Source: Sciurus carolinensis (taxonomy: Eukaryota > Chordata > Mammalia > Rodentia > Sciuridae). From it: 64,000 nucleotides of DNA. Under the pieces are notes generated by a model. That model was not told where the DNA came from. It was given only the letters and a program-made list of their open reading frames with translations, and searched no databases. A program made the translations under genes and the position numbers. Location: NCBI RefSeq assembly GCF_902686445.1, contig NC_062227.1, forward strand, positions 24,482,777 to 24,546,776, written 5' to 3'. Positions 41,501-55,400 of this stretch are shown here, in pieces; the stretch's first letter is position 1, and every line of letters begins with the position of its first letter.

Positions 41501-43415
41501 GCAGCACCACAGGCTCCACCTCGGACGAGTGCACAGATGAAGGCCAGTGTCACTGCATTCCAGGTGTGGCTGGGGAAAGGTGCGACAGGTGTTCGCGTGG
41601 CTTCTATGCCTACCAAGATGGTGGCTGCACACGTAAGCTTTTGAATTTCTTGTTTGAGGCTTGCTTTTGAATTTCTTGTTTGAGACTTTGCAGGACTCCT
41701 AGCCTTTCTGGGCAGCTCTGTTAGCTTTGAACTAACTTTCGTGACCTTCCTTTACTTTCTTCTTTACACATACAGGTTTTCATATCTTTTTTCTGTTTCT
41801 GATCCATTTCCAGGTATAAGCTTGAAGTTCGGTTTGGGCTCTGCTGCCTACTAATTGTGTGAGCTTGGATTAATTACTTAACTCCCCTTAACCTTAGTTT
41901 CCTCATCTGTAAACTGGAGAGGCTAATTATAATCTACGCCAGTGAGTTTTTATAAGGACTGTGTGCAAAGCCCTTGACATGGAATTTGGCGCATAATAAA
42001 TGATCAATAACATTCAGTCTATCTGTTCTTCCACCCACTGAGATATTTTTCAGTCTTTTCCTGCTCTGTCCCCATGACCTCTCATCCAGAAGCATCTCTT
42101 GACCTAGAGGAATAGGAACCTCTGTGAGATACAGAGAGATCTCTGAAATCATGAGCTGTCTTTTAGAAACTAGAAGAATTATTCAGATTATTAATAAAAG
42201 GGACATAACTTGTAAAATCAACTCTCACCCCTTTAATTCCATTGATCATCCAGACCTGTAATGGTGTTTGTCTTTGTTTCAGCCTGTGACTGTGCTCATA
42301 CACAGAATAATTGTGACCCTGAATCTGGAAAGTGCATCTGCCCTCCTCATACTCGGGGTCTGGAATGTGAAGAATGTGAGGAAGGGTACTGGGGTCTAGA
42401 CCTGAATCATGGGTGCCAGGTGGGTGCTAACATATTTCCATTTTCTTAACTGAGAGTCCCTAGGCTATAGTTAAGTTTTGTTCCATTTCTTTTATCCATT
42501 TGGTTCATATAAAAGCTCAGTGCAGCTGGGCTCATGTTGTCCCAGCTACTCGAGAGCTGAAATGGGAGGCTCTCATGAGTCCGGGAGTGAAGGCAGTCTG
42601 GGCAACATAGTGAGACCTGTCTAAAATAAACAAGAAAGATTCAGTGCAGATTGTTGGAATAAATGCGGAAGTGCAACACCCTTCAAAACCTTTACATGGA
42701 GTTTTCTGCAAAAGCCCAGTTATAAAATTGAAGAATAAAAAATCCAAAAATGTTTTTAGTGCCCTTTAAATATATTCTTCAATGTATACAATTTTTCAAA
42801 GAGAAAGTCATAAGTCGGTTTATGGGGGGATTATGTCCAATCTTTGAGGGCTCTAGTTTTCCATGAGTAAAATCCTTTGATTAGAGTTGGGGATAATTTG
42901 TTTTGAAAAAATTGCTTGACCTCTAAAATAATTTTGCTAGATTGTTTGGACCCTCTTGGCTTTATTTTCAGTTCAGTTTTGGCCCAGTGTACAAGTGACT
43001 TTAAGATGCCCAAATGAAATTAGGCATGGTGGCACACACCTATAATCCCAGCAATTTGGGAGGCTGAGGCAGGAGGATCACAAGTTCAAAGCCAGCCTCA
43101 GCAACTTAGCAAGACCTGGTCTCAAAAAAAAAAAAAAAAAAAAAAAATCATGCTGGAGATGTGGCTCAGTGGCTCAGTGGTTAAGCACCCCTAGGTTTAA
43201 TCCATGGTACCAAAAAAAAAAAAAAAAAAAAAATAGAAGCACAAATTGTCCTGCAATGCAGTCCCTGTCTCCTGTTAGTACATGGTAAAGAGGATCCATG
43301 GAGCAATAGTGAGAGATCAATTCATTTATATAATTTTCCCACATTTAGTGTTTTTTCCAAAATCCAAATATGTATATATTATGAAAACATAAAATCTGCC
43401 TTTTTATTTAGTTTC

Positions 43416-43484
<69 letters not shown>

Positions 43485-46400
43485 GCCTGCAATTGTAGTC
43501 GTGAGGGGTCCACCAGTCCCCAGTGTCACATGCTTTCTGGCCATTGCCAGTGCAAACTGGAATTTGGTGGGCAGAGCTGCAATCAGTGCTCCTTGGGTTA
43601 CAGAGACTTTCCCAAATGCATTCCCTGTGACTGCGACCTGAGGGGGACGCTGGTGGACACCTGTGACCTGGATCGGGGTCTCTGCAGCTGTGTGGAGGAA
43701 ACTGGCACCTGCTCTTGCAAGGTATTTGCCATCCACCCTCCACTTACTTCCTTGCCCCTCGTCAGTATGACTCTTGGGTCTTGACTGTTTCAATGAGCAG
43801 CTAGATTTTAAACACTTCCTCTAATGGTGTCTCTCTGTATCTGAGTTTTAAGTCTGTGAATGCTTTCTAAAGTGATGGAAAATTCTTAAAATGGAACTTC
43901 TGCCATTTACTACAAGCATCAAGTGGTGGGCCCACTTTGAAAAACTCTTAGTTTTCTCACACAGGTTCCAGTGGGCTGTGACTAGTCTATCTTGAATATA
44001 CAGGTAAAATAGAGAACAGGATTTGAGAAGATTTGTGACTTTATAGCTATGAAGTAGTAAATGCTCTCATATGTTTTGGTCAGAGTAAAGGAAATTTATG
44101 TGTATTGTTTTCTCAGTAGTAAGACTCCAGTTCCATTTTTGATCTTGTGCGTGTCCCTTGGCTTTCCCAAAGTGCTTTGTTACTAGGAGGCTATTACCAC
44201 CTTCTCTGGTCCTTATGCAAGGAGGTGAGGGTAAAGTCAGAGGGTAAAGGATGGATGAGGGACTGAAGATGACAAAGGGGAATGTCATGGAGATACCATG
44301 GAGTGGGAATTGGAGGAGCATCAGTCTCTGTGTGGTTGGCTTGCTGCATCTTAGGATACATGTTCTCATTATGGATGATCAGAGGAGCCTTAGCAATCAC
44401 CCAGTTAGGGGTGACTTCCAGAATCACCTGGGGTCTCAGGGTGGGTTCCAGAGATCCCAAGAGATTCTCATCAGGGACTCTGTATTCTCAAAGGCTTCCG
44501 AGATGATTCTGAACATCCTCCATGTTTGGGAATCACTAACTGAGTCTGTGAGAACTGGTGCTCACAGAGGTCAGTTAGGGACCTTGCCTGAGAAAGCAGC
44601 AAGTTGAGAGATGCTTGTGGGTCTAAGATTGTTTTTGTGTTTTATTTTGACTCTGTGTGTACAGAAATCGCATTTCCTTTTTTCAGGCATTACTGAGTCC
44701 ACTCTTTGTTCCCTTTAGGAAAATGTCTTTGGCCTCCAGTGCAACAAGTGTCGTACCGGCACCTTTGCCCTGCATGCTGACAACCCTCTGGGATGCAGCC
44801 CCTGCTTCTGCTTTGGGCTGTCGCACCTCTGCTCAGAGTTGGAGGGATATGTGAGGACCCCAGTAAGTCACACACAGTTGAAATGTTCAAACCCCCTGCC
44901 CTGTGGGTGTTGGGTGGGGGTCAAGGGGACAGTCAAGTACTTACTGCCATAAGTTTTACCCTCATGGTATCAGAATTCATTTGGGTTAGTATATCAATCC
45001 AAGCTTCACTTCTACTGTCCAGGGAAACAAATGGAGCTTCATTGTTGCATCTTAGCTGATCTGTCAAAGGCTTCACTTGGCATGTAGGACTGTAATCACC
45101 TCAACGGTCTCCTTCACATGATTGAACATGGCCCCGGCGTAGCAATAATTTGACCCCTATGTTCAGTAACTTAAAGCCCTTGCAATTTCATTTTTAATCC
45201 AGATGTTTTGTTTAAAGGAAGAGCCTCACTGTTCCTGTCTTAATCATGAAGCTGTTCTGTCTCTGAGGCAGTGGTGGAATCTGACACATCACGCCTGAGC
45301 GCTGGATTCACCATCTGAAGTATGTTTTCTTCTTTTTATGACTAGGTGACGCTGGACTCCAATCAACCTCTTCTGCGTGTGGTTTCTCAAAGCAACCTGA
45401 GGGGCACCACTGAGGGGGTGTATTACCAGGCCCCCGATGTCTTGCTGGATGCCACAACGGTCCGTCAGCATGTCCACGCGGAGCCGTTTTACTGGCGGCT
45501 GCCAGCTCAGTTCCAGGGAGACCAGGTAAGGCACACACCCAACCTAGAACTGGTGCTCCTCTCCCCGGGATGGGGGCTCTGGGTACAATTTAAAATCACA
45601 GTAGCCTGTGCAGGCCTGTCATTAAGAAGTGTGATTATTGGGATGCTGGGGTTGTAGCTCAGTGGTAGAGCACTTGCCTAGCATGTGTGAGGCACTGGGT
45701 TCGATTCTCAGCACCGCATATGAATAAATAAAATAAAGATCCATCAACAACTAAAAATATATTTAAAAAAATAAAAGATGTGATTATTAAATTCATTTTC
45801 TAAGAGGGGATAGAGGTGTTTATCACTTACAAAATTCCCCACAATTTTGGGGACTTTTCAAGTCTATTAATGTTTTAATCATTTCATTTTACTATTTCCT
45901 TAAGCATTCCTTCAACAAACATATATTGTATTTACAAATATCAGCTTAGTACCAGCCTAGGTGCCACACTGTGTCTCAAGCATCATCACTCATTTCGGGG
46001 GGGGGGGAATCCATATAAAACAGTTATCACTTATGAAAGATATAGTTTGAATTTTTTCATTAGCTAAACATCAGAGGCTATGTATGAATTCACCCTAACC
46101 TTTAAAATTTGCGAATATACACTCCGTGCTTCTATGGAGATCATTTATAATCCAAAGGAGTCTTGAAAATAATTAGATGTTATTGCATTGATTTGTTTTG
46201 GAGCCCACTTTGTTGATCAAGAAGAACTAAACAATCTACAGTTGAGTAGAATTAGACTTAAGCAAATTCTGGACAAGATATTTCATGTATGGAATATAGG
46301 TTTAAGATGCAAGATTTCTTTCATATAGTGGAAGACTTACAACACTATGTTTTTAAGAGAGATAAACAATAATTTGTTCTTTAATAGCTCCTGGCATATG

Positions 46401-49400
46401 GTGGCAAACTAAAGTACAGCATGGCCTTCTACTCTTCTGATGGCATTGGCACCTCCAATTATGAGCCTCAAATTCTCATCAGAGGAGGTCGAACCAGAAA
46501 GCAAGTCATTTACATGGATGTACCAGCACCAGAGAATGGAGTGAGACGGGACCAAGAAGTAGACATGAAAGAGGTGACTGTGATCTTTTAATATATGTTC
46601 CTTTAAGAAGTGATCTTTGCGGGCTGGGGAGATAGCTCAGCTGGTAGAATGCTTGCCTCGCGAACACCAGGCCCTGAGTTCGAACCCCAGTACGGCAAAA
46701 AAAAAAAAAAAAAAAAAAAAGTGATCTTTGCTATCTCTGTAATGAAAACTTGAAGCTACTAATAAGAAAATGAGAAATATCTTGGTATTAAACTTCCCCT
46801 GGGTTTAGCAAGATTTCTAAAAGCTATTCCAATTTCATACCCTCAGGAAAGATATGCAGTAGTCCTTCCTTATCACAGTTTTGCTCCCTACATTTTCAGT
46901 TACCCATGCTCAACTGAGGTACAGAAATACTAAATGGAAAATTCCAGAAATAAACAGTTCATAAGCTTTAGCTTGCACAATTTTGGGGATAGCATGACAA
47001 AAATCTCACACCATCCTGCTCTGTCCTGCCCAGTGGGCCAGTGTATCCACACTGTGTATGCCACCTGCCCATTAGTCACTTAGAAACTATCTAGGTTGTC
47101 AGATCACTGTAGTGTTCACTCAACTCTTATTGTATGTAATAATGACCCCAAAGCACAAAAGTGGCGATTCTGGCGATTTTGTTATAGTGTATTTTTATAA
47201 TTGTTTTATTTTATTATTGTTGGTGTTAATCGCTGACTGTGCCTAATTTATGAATTGAACATTGTTATAGGTGCGTGTGTGTAGGAAAAAACATAGTATG
47301 TATGGGATTCAGTACTATATGAGGTATCAGATATTCACTGGAGGTCGTGAAACAATGCCCCAGGGCTAAAGGGGGACTACTGTGTTAGGTTTCTACTAAT
47401 TTAATGGGAATTGCATCTTAAATCCTTTATCTTGGTGCACTAGCTTCAACTTGCATAGTTATGATGATACAAAAATCTTTGGACTTTGCTAGAATTCAGG
47501 TAGTGTCTCTTCATTCCTGTAGCACCTGTTTACTGAATGTTCACTGTGTGCTGAACACTGTCTTTGGTGATGTCTTTTCTATTGAAAGTATTGACACCAT
47601 GCCTGCCCTGGTGGAGGTTACAGATCTTTGTTAGTTAAACTTAGTGACATGCCCAGAACAGGGTTCATTTATAATAACATTTATGAAATTTATATTTTCT
47701 TTCTAAGGTCATTTGCCTATGAGAATTTGTACTCTTAATTTAATTGAGTATATTCTTATCCACAGAATTTTTGGAAATATTTTAACTCTGTTTCTGAAAA
47801 ACCCGTCACACGTTCGGATTTTATGTCCGTCCTTAGCAATATTGAGTACATCCTCATCAAGGCATCATATGGTCAAGGATTACAGCAAAGCAGGTATGTA
47901 GAACTTCAAACATTTTTTTATTTGACATTGAACTGAAAGCATTTGATTCACTTCACTCCTACTACATACATTATTAATATATGTATCTCTGTTCCTAATC
48001 CAAACTTTGCTAAATGTTGATATCCTTATGGAATAGGACGCGTGAATTACAAATTATCCACCTGTCGTGCTAATGTAATTATAAAATATAAGCCTATCAT
48101 GGTGGAATCTTAGATGAAGATGAAATTTTTTTTTAAAAATTGCCATTTTCTGCACTTAGATGCTGCAGTACCCAATATATGAAGAATATATGAATATATA
48201 TGAAGAATACTGTCACCTACTCATTTAATATGTTAGCCTGTAAGAGACCTATTAAGTCTTGGCCAAACTAGTATTTGAAGAGGTCTTTCAAGTACACTTT
48301 CCACAACATTATATTCAAGTTCTAAAATGTTGATTGAGGGCCTTTGCTGTGTAAGGACATTGCTATTGCACTTTAAGGCATTTTGTTTATAATCATGGGA
48401 AGGAACTACTCCACACTGGGAGGAAATCGTTGGTTTAATATATATGCAAATGTGAAGTCACATACAGTGCTTCTAGAAAGTGTTTTCAAGTATTAACATC
48501 TACTCTCTTCTTCCCACACTGGTTGCACAGAATCTCAAACATTTCAATGGAGGTTGGCACAAAGGCTACTGAGCTGCACCCTAAGAGAGAAGTGGCTTCT
48601 CTGTTAGAGAATTGTCTCTGTCCCCCTGGCACAGCTGGATTCTCATGTCAGGTAGGGAAACCAGTTAAAATCTGTTTCCTAGTTTTAAATTGAATTGTGC
48701 TTGTTTATAGCAATTGCAAAGGTAGAAAAGAACTCATGTGTATCCACGATATCATTTTTTTCTTGAATTAAAATTTTTTTCTAAATTGTGTTCCAGTCTA
48801 TACAACATCAGATTTAGCATCCTAACTGTTCTTAAGTATGGTAGCCATCAGTAGTGTTAAGTACGTGCACATTGTGGTTTAACCAATATCCAGAACACTT
48901 TTCACCTTGCACATCTGGAACCCTGCACCCATTCAAAAACCACCCATCCCTCTCTCCTACCCTACAACCACCATTCTACTTTCTGTCTCCATGAATTCAA
49001 TTACTGTAGGTTCCCCAGATAAATGGAATTGCACAGTATTTGAATTTTTGTGACTGGCTCATTTTAGTTTGCAGAATGTCCTCCAGGTTCATCCATACTG
49101 TAGTATGTGTCAGAATTTCTTTCCTTTTTGAGGTTGAATAAACTCCACTCTGTGGTTATACTTATTTTATTTACTAAGTCTTCTATGGTCATTTGGGTTG
49201 CTTCCTTCTTTTGGCTATGATAAATAATACTGCTGTGAATAGGGGTATACAAATACCTCTTCGAGTTCCTGCATTTAGTTCTTTTGCTAGATCATATGGT
49301 ATTTCCATTTTGAAGGAACCTCTATACTGTTTAGCACAGCGACTGCACCATTTTACATTCCCACCAGCAATGCACAAGGGTTCCAATTTCTTCACCTCCT

Positions 49401-52400
49401 CACCAACACTTGTTATATTCTGTTATTTCTATAGGAGGCACCCTCGGGTGTGAGATGGTATCTCATGTTTTGGTTTGCATTTCCCTCCTGACAGTGATGT
49501 TAAATGTTTTATGTGCTTATTGGCCACTTGTATGTCTTCATGGGAGAAATGTGTTTAAGTCCTTTGCACAGTTTTTCATCAGATTGTTCTTTTCTCCTCC
49601 TTTTTGTATTCCTTCAGGACTGTGCCCCTGGATACCACAGAGGGAAGCTTCCAGAAGGCAGTGGCAGGGGACCACGCCCTCTGCTTGCTCCTTGTGTGCC
49701 CTGCAACTGCAACAACCACAGTGAGACTTGTGACCCCGAAACTGGGAAGTGTCTGGTATGCTTGTTTTTGTGGGTGTTTGCCTAAAGTTTAGAAGTAGCA
49801 CAGGCACTGAGTGTTTAAATTTCTGCTCTAGGGTCATACCAGTTTCTTGGTTTAGTGAGAGGTTAAATTTACCTAAACACAACATGTATTTCCTTCAGAA
49901 AGGCTTAACTAAGTGATCTGACAGAGTCAATAGAAATTCTTTTATAAATGCTCCTTCCTTAATGAATTTGTTCGTAGACATTATTTGGGAGTTAGTTAAA
50001 TGCGCCAGTTTTCACATGCAGTACTAGTAACCATAGTCAAAGTGGATGAAAACTTTATGTCATAGATTTTAAAATAAGTTAGTGTTAGTGTTGAAAATTT
50101 GTTTCTCTGTGTAAAGTAGTGCCCTCTGCTCACATTTTAAAAATGCATGTTGTATCAGAGGATGATTATACAATGAATTATTATGTCTTAGTAAATTATT
50201 TTGCTTCTTGATCACCTTCCCCTAGACCAAGATTGGTTTTGGAGACACAAAGAGAACTCTGACCATTGAAAATGACAATAATGCAGACAGAAGCCTTGTG
50301 GCCCCTGACTGAGGGCAAATTCTTCTGTCTGATTTTGCATAAGCCAACCAGGACTTACTGATGACATAAAATAATCTGGTATTTGTTCCCTACTCCTGAA
50401 ATCTCATCCTTCACAGTAACTCCTGTGGGAAACATCGGTGACTTGTATGCACTGTGCTCAGACTGACTTGCCCCAGGTAGAAAAACCTGAAATAAGGGAA
50501 TCAAGCTGTCCACCAAGAAAGACCCCCCTGAAACCCTAGAGATCTTGGGTGTGGCCTGACCACAAGAAGACACAAGGAATCAAACAGGAATTAGAGCTGT
50601 GCATCCCTACTTGCCTTCAGCTACTATCAACTATCTTCCTCTTTTGATCAGAAATATCCTTTGTATGTAGACTTTAAAGGAGGCTTCCAGGGCTGAGGAT
50701 GTAGCTCAGTACTAGAACTCTCGCTTAGCATGCATGAGGTCCTGGGTTTAATCCCAGTACTACAAGCAAATAAATAAATAAATAAAGGCAATTTCCCCTG
50801 GCACAATGAAAGTTAGAAAAAGAAGTTCTGCGTGGTTTTCCTCAATGAAAAAGACACCTGTTAACCTTTGCTGACTTCATTATTTATGAGGGATAAAAGA
50901 AATTTTTCCATTACACAAGGACTTAATGATGACGCAGATAACTCCAGCACTATTAAAAATTTTTGTTCGCTCTAATCAGCTCACGCTCTGGGCAAAAGCA
51001 AAGACCTAATAGAGAAAATGGAAAGATCTCATTTAAAGATTTACGGAGAATTGATTTCAGACAAATAGAGTGAGATGTAATTAGCTGGGAAGTTTCCTTG
51101 GACAATTATGGGGAGAGAGGTCACTTACAGAAAGAAGTTGATCAGTTCTTTCATGCTTAATCTTTCCATGACACAGCTATTTAACAAGATGAGGTATTCC
51201 TAGGACACTCAATTATTACCCTGCCTTTCCTGGCCCAAGTCTACCAGAATATAGTTATACAATCACCTGCTGATCTGCTGATTTGCAAACTAGAAATAAA
51301 TAATGCAGTCACTTCACCTAGTATGAAAAAGATCACCTTAGACCATGCCAAAAATCACCCTGGGTGAATAACAGCCGTTAGCTATCCAGGGCAGTGGTTT
51401 TTGCAGACGCCACCTGCAAATCACAAGACATCTCACTTGGGTCTGTCAGTCGAATGTTGCAATTTCCAACAATGGTTATTCCTACTGCCAGAGGACTGGA
51501 CACAGATTCTAAGTCTAGAATATGCACATATTCTTTGGAGCTATTGAGATAAATCAGTAGTTCTGATTTAATCTTGAAAAGTGGCATTGTCTTATCAAAG
51601 AATTTGCAAAACTACTTGATCAGATCCCTCTCCCTCATGCCAAAGACCCCAAATCTTCAGCCCTGCACATTTTTTTTTTACATTTTTTTTTATTTATTTT
51701 TTTACGTTTACATAGGGTAATGATGTTTCTTTTTTTTCCCTTCCCCCCCACCCCTCCCCCCCTTTTCCCTTTATACAGTCCTTCAGCCCTGCACATTTTA
51801 CCTCCTCAGTGTGTGTACCTGGTGGTTATATGATGTGACTGTGAATCCATTCACCATCCTGAGGCTCCCTCTCGCCTTTAACCAGGGCCCATGGGGTGCA
51901 CCCCTTTCTGACTTGAGGAACTGTGTCTCTATGACACAGCCTGTGAGTTTTAACTACCTGGTCAGTGCTGCCTCACCGTGTTGATGACACACTAAGATGG
52001 TATATTCTTCCAACTGGTATATTCTTCCAACTGGGCCCTGGTTACTTCATCCTTGCTCTTTGAGCTGGAGACCTTTGCTTTCCTCCTTACTCTTTATCTT
52101 GTCAGACTTCTTTTGTGGGTTTATGCAATAATCCACATCCTTTTAGTACCATCTACTAAGCATTCCTTCTGTGCTGGTTACAGTTAGCACAAAAAGACCG
52201 GTCAGGACACAAATCTCATGAATCATCTCAGCTGTTTATTCAGGAACAGTTCTACACCAGAACAGGGGATGCAGGGATGAAATGGTGTTGGTGGACCCAC
52301 TTTCCTGGTGGAAAATGAGCCACTAAACAAAGAAAGGGACTGGGTTTATGTAGGTTATCTTGAGGGGTGGTCTAGGGAACATAGCAGTTTCCTTGAGCAC

Positions 52401-55400
52401 TCAGGAATTTGAACATTTTTGGGTCGGGTTCTGTAGGCAGTGTCTGGAGAGGATTTACTTTGAAGGAGATTAATGCCTTCTGGAGACTGTTACTTTAGGG
52501 GTGATAAGACACTTCCTCCCTGTCTGCAGCCAGCACCTAGAAAACATTTATCTTGGGAGATGAAGGCTGTCAGCGCATGGCCTTCTTTTTCACTCTCTTT
52601 TCCCAAGCTACCTTATCTTGGAGATTTTTTCATTTTCCATATCTATTAGTTACCATCTGTGTGGGCATCAAGAACTCTGTGGATCTGATTTTATTATCCA
52701 ATATGTAGGATTTTCCTGCCTGCTTCATGTCAGTAGGTCTTTGGTATTATCAAAAAAGTGAGTGATAGAAGTAGGGCCTGGAAGGGGGAGACCAAGGACC
52801 AGGGAGATACCTGGGTAGCCCCTTTCCACCATCTGCTTTTGGAAGACACATCTGAATTGGCAAGTGTTCCCTGTGCATCTCCCACAGCATCTAACGTATC
52901 CCACTTCAGTTCTCATTAATAGCTCTTTATTTCTCTGCTGTTCTTTAGGGCAGCTTGCCTTTGATTCTCTAGGATCTCAAAAATGAGGTAGTCTATGATC
53001 CATTGTTAGAGAAAGTTTTTATGCTCGAGTTGATGTTGACAATGAAACATCTGAGAATCTCCTTCTGCCTTCTCACCTAATATTTATTTCATGTCAGCTT
53101 TATACTATTTTGGTAAAACAAGTATTTAACAATTTATTTTTAAGAAAGAGGTTGCAAATTTTATTTCTAAAGACAGATTCCTTTGAGGAGCCAAGAAAAA
53201 TTGATTTTTACCAGCTGAAATATTACAGCTCTAAAATGAAAAATGCTGATTTTTTTTTTATTTAAAGGGGACTTTTAAAAATAGTTTTTTAAATACTTAA
53301 AAAATTTCTTTCTTCATTCTCTCTTGGAGTCAGTCCTCAAATTGGCTCAGGGGCTCTCTCTGCTATTCTTTCCATCTCACCTGCATCAGACATGAGACCC
53401 TGTGCACAAGAGCTCAATAAACAGTGCCAAATTCAGCAAAAGCAGATTTTAAATTGGAAAGGGGTGGCAAGAATCACTTGCTCTTTTAGCTTAAAATCCA
53501 TGTGCTCTTTTTTAAACAAAAATAGGACCATAGTCAACTGATGACATAAAGTCTATCTGGAATTTTCTTGCCTATTATAAGAATCTGTTGGTGGTGCTCT
53601 GAGACCATAATTTCTTCCTCAAGGTCTGTTTCCTGAACCATTTTTCTGTTCACTTCTGCTGTTTCAACTCCCTGCATGTGATCATTTTTTAGGTTACCAT
53701 ATATTTTAGATCCACATTTCAAGGTTCTGAAAGCTGACTGCTTTTAGGACTCCTTGTGTCTCTTTTTACTTTGGAAAAAATGTACTGTAATATCTAGGCT
53801 TTATTAGATGAATGCAGTCTTAATGATGAATGAGGATCGCAGAGCTGGAAAAATTTCCAGGATTTAAAAAATTGAAGGAAAAATGCTCTCCCATGCTTAA
53901 GAATTAAAGAACCACCACAACAGAAGCCTAGCTGATATGAATCAGGGTGGTGCTTAGCTGTCACCAGATCAGAATGGTTTTTTTTATACCATCTCCCATT
54001 GTTTCCTTGTTCTTTTGAAACATGGAACTCCAGAACTGCCGTGATAACACAGCTGGTGACCACTGTGACGTGTGCGCTCCTGGCTACTATGGAAAGGTGA
54101 CTGGCTCCACTGGGGACTGTTCTCCATGCACCTGTCCTCATCGCTACCCTTCCAGGTGAGCTACGCTGTGCAGCCCAGCACACCAGCTCGGCCACAGCCC
54201 GGTTTACTTCCATTCTTGGCCTCACTTCTTGGTCTCTGAATGGTCTACATTAATGAATATTCTCCATTTCAAGGTAAACATTTTTTCAAAAGGGTTCATT
54301 CTCATAAGTGTTTGAAGAGAATCTTTTCAAAAGCAAAGCATCTGTGTTGGTCTTGGGTGCTAGACGGGAACAATTCAAGAAAGGACTTAAGTTGGCTGTT
54401 TTCTTTTTTTTTTAATGTTTTAATTAGCTTGATTTAATCATTCTACAATGTATTCATATATCGTAATATCACATTGTACCACATGAATATATAATAATTT
54501 ATATATTATTTGTTTTTTTCCAGGCAATTAATAAATATATGAAAAAGTGTTCAACATTTCTAGTAATTAGAGAAATACAAATTAAAACAACTCTAAAATT
54601 TCATCTCACTCCAATTAGAATGACTGTTATCAAGAACACAAACAAGAATAGATGTTGGCATGGATGTGAGCAAAAGGCACACTTTTACATTGCTGGTGGA
54701 GTTGCAAATTATTTTTTAAGACTAATTTTAGCTTCCACCTATGTTTCTATTCTGTATAGAGATGAGTTGCTATTAACTTTATAAATAATGGCCCAATCCA
54801 AAAGAATCCAATTCCTATTTAATTTAAGCTCAGAAAAGGGTGCCTGATAAAGTGCTGAAATGTTACCTAGTAATAAAATAGGGACTAGTTTCTGCCTTGT
54901 GCTCATGATGAATTACCTGAGTGCAAAAAGAACCAGAGATTTGAAGTGGGAATTGGAATACCAATAGGTCTTCTTTGTGTTTAAATGAAAGTTATAATTC
55001 ATTAATAATATTTTATTATTACTTTAACTATTTGGCAAGGCATTGAACACAGAAAGATCAAATGCCAGATTTTGCTATACTAAAATGAAGTTTTCCTTTT
55101 AATGTTTATTTGAATCTTCTTTTATTGTCTCCAAGTAAGTGATGTTTGGTATGAGTACCACATGAGAGGTACTACATACACTTTCCTTGTAAGCCACCAA
55201 GCATCCTAAAATTTGTTGTTGCTACGACTTGTTTTTCGTATTAGAACCGTACATAAATTTTGGCTCATCAACTCCACTTCTGCAGCCTGTGCTATAGAAA
55301 TATGTGAGTAGATGTGGAAAGATGGATGTATTTTAGCATTGCTCATGAGAAATTGGGGGGAAACTAAAATACCTACCTACAAGGGATTGATTTATATACA

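Noticed and set aside
43404..43793. Minus-strand frames with long Arg-Glu repeats
   Set aside because: Antisense translation of the CT microsatellite and exon 23.
46621..46720. Possible tRNA gene
   Set aside because: It has A- and B-box-like sequences but no complete acceptor stem, and it ends in a poly-A tail with target duplications: a SINE.
53794..54225. 143-aa open frame on the minus strand
   Set aside because: Antisense of exon 30 and its flanks; the coding strand is clearly LAMA1.
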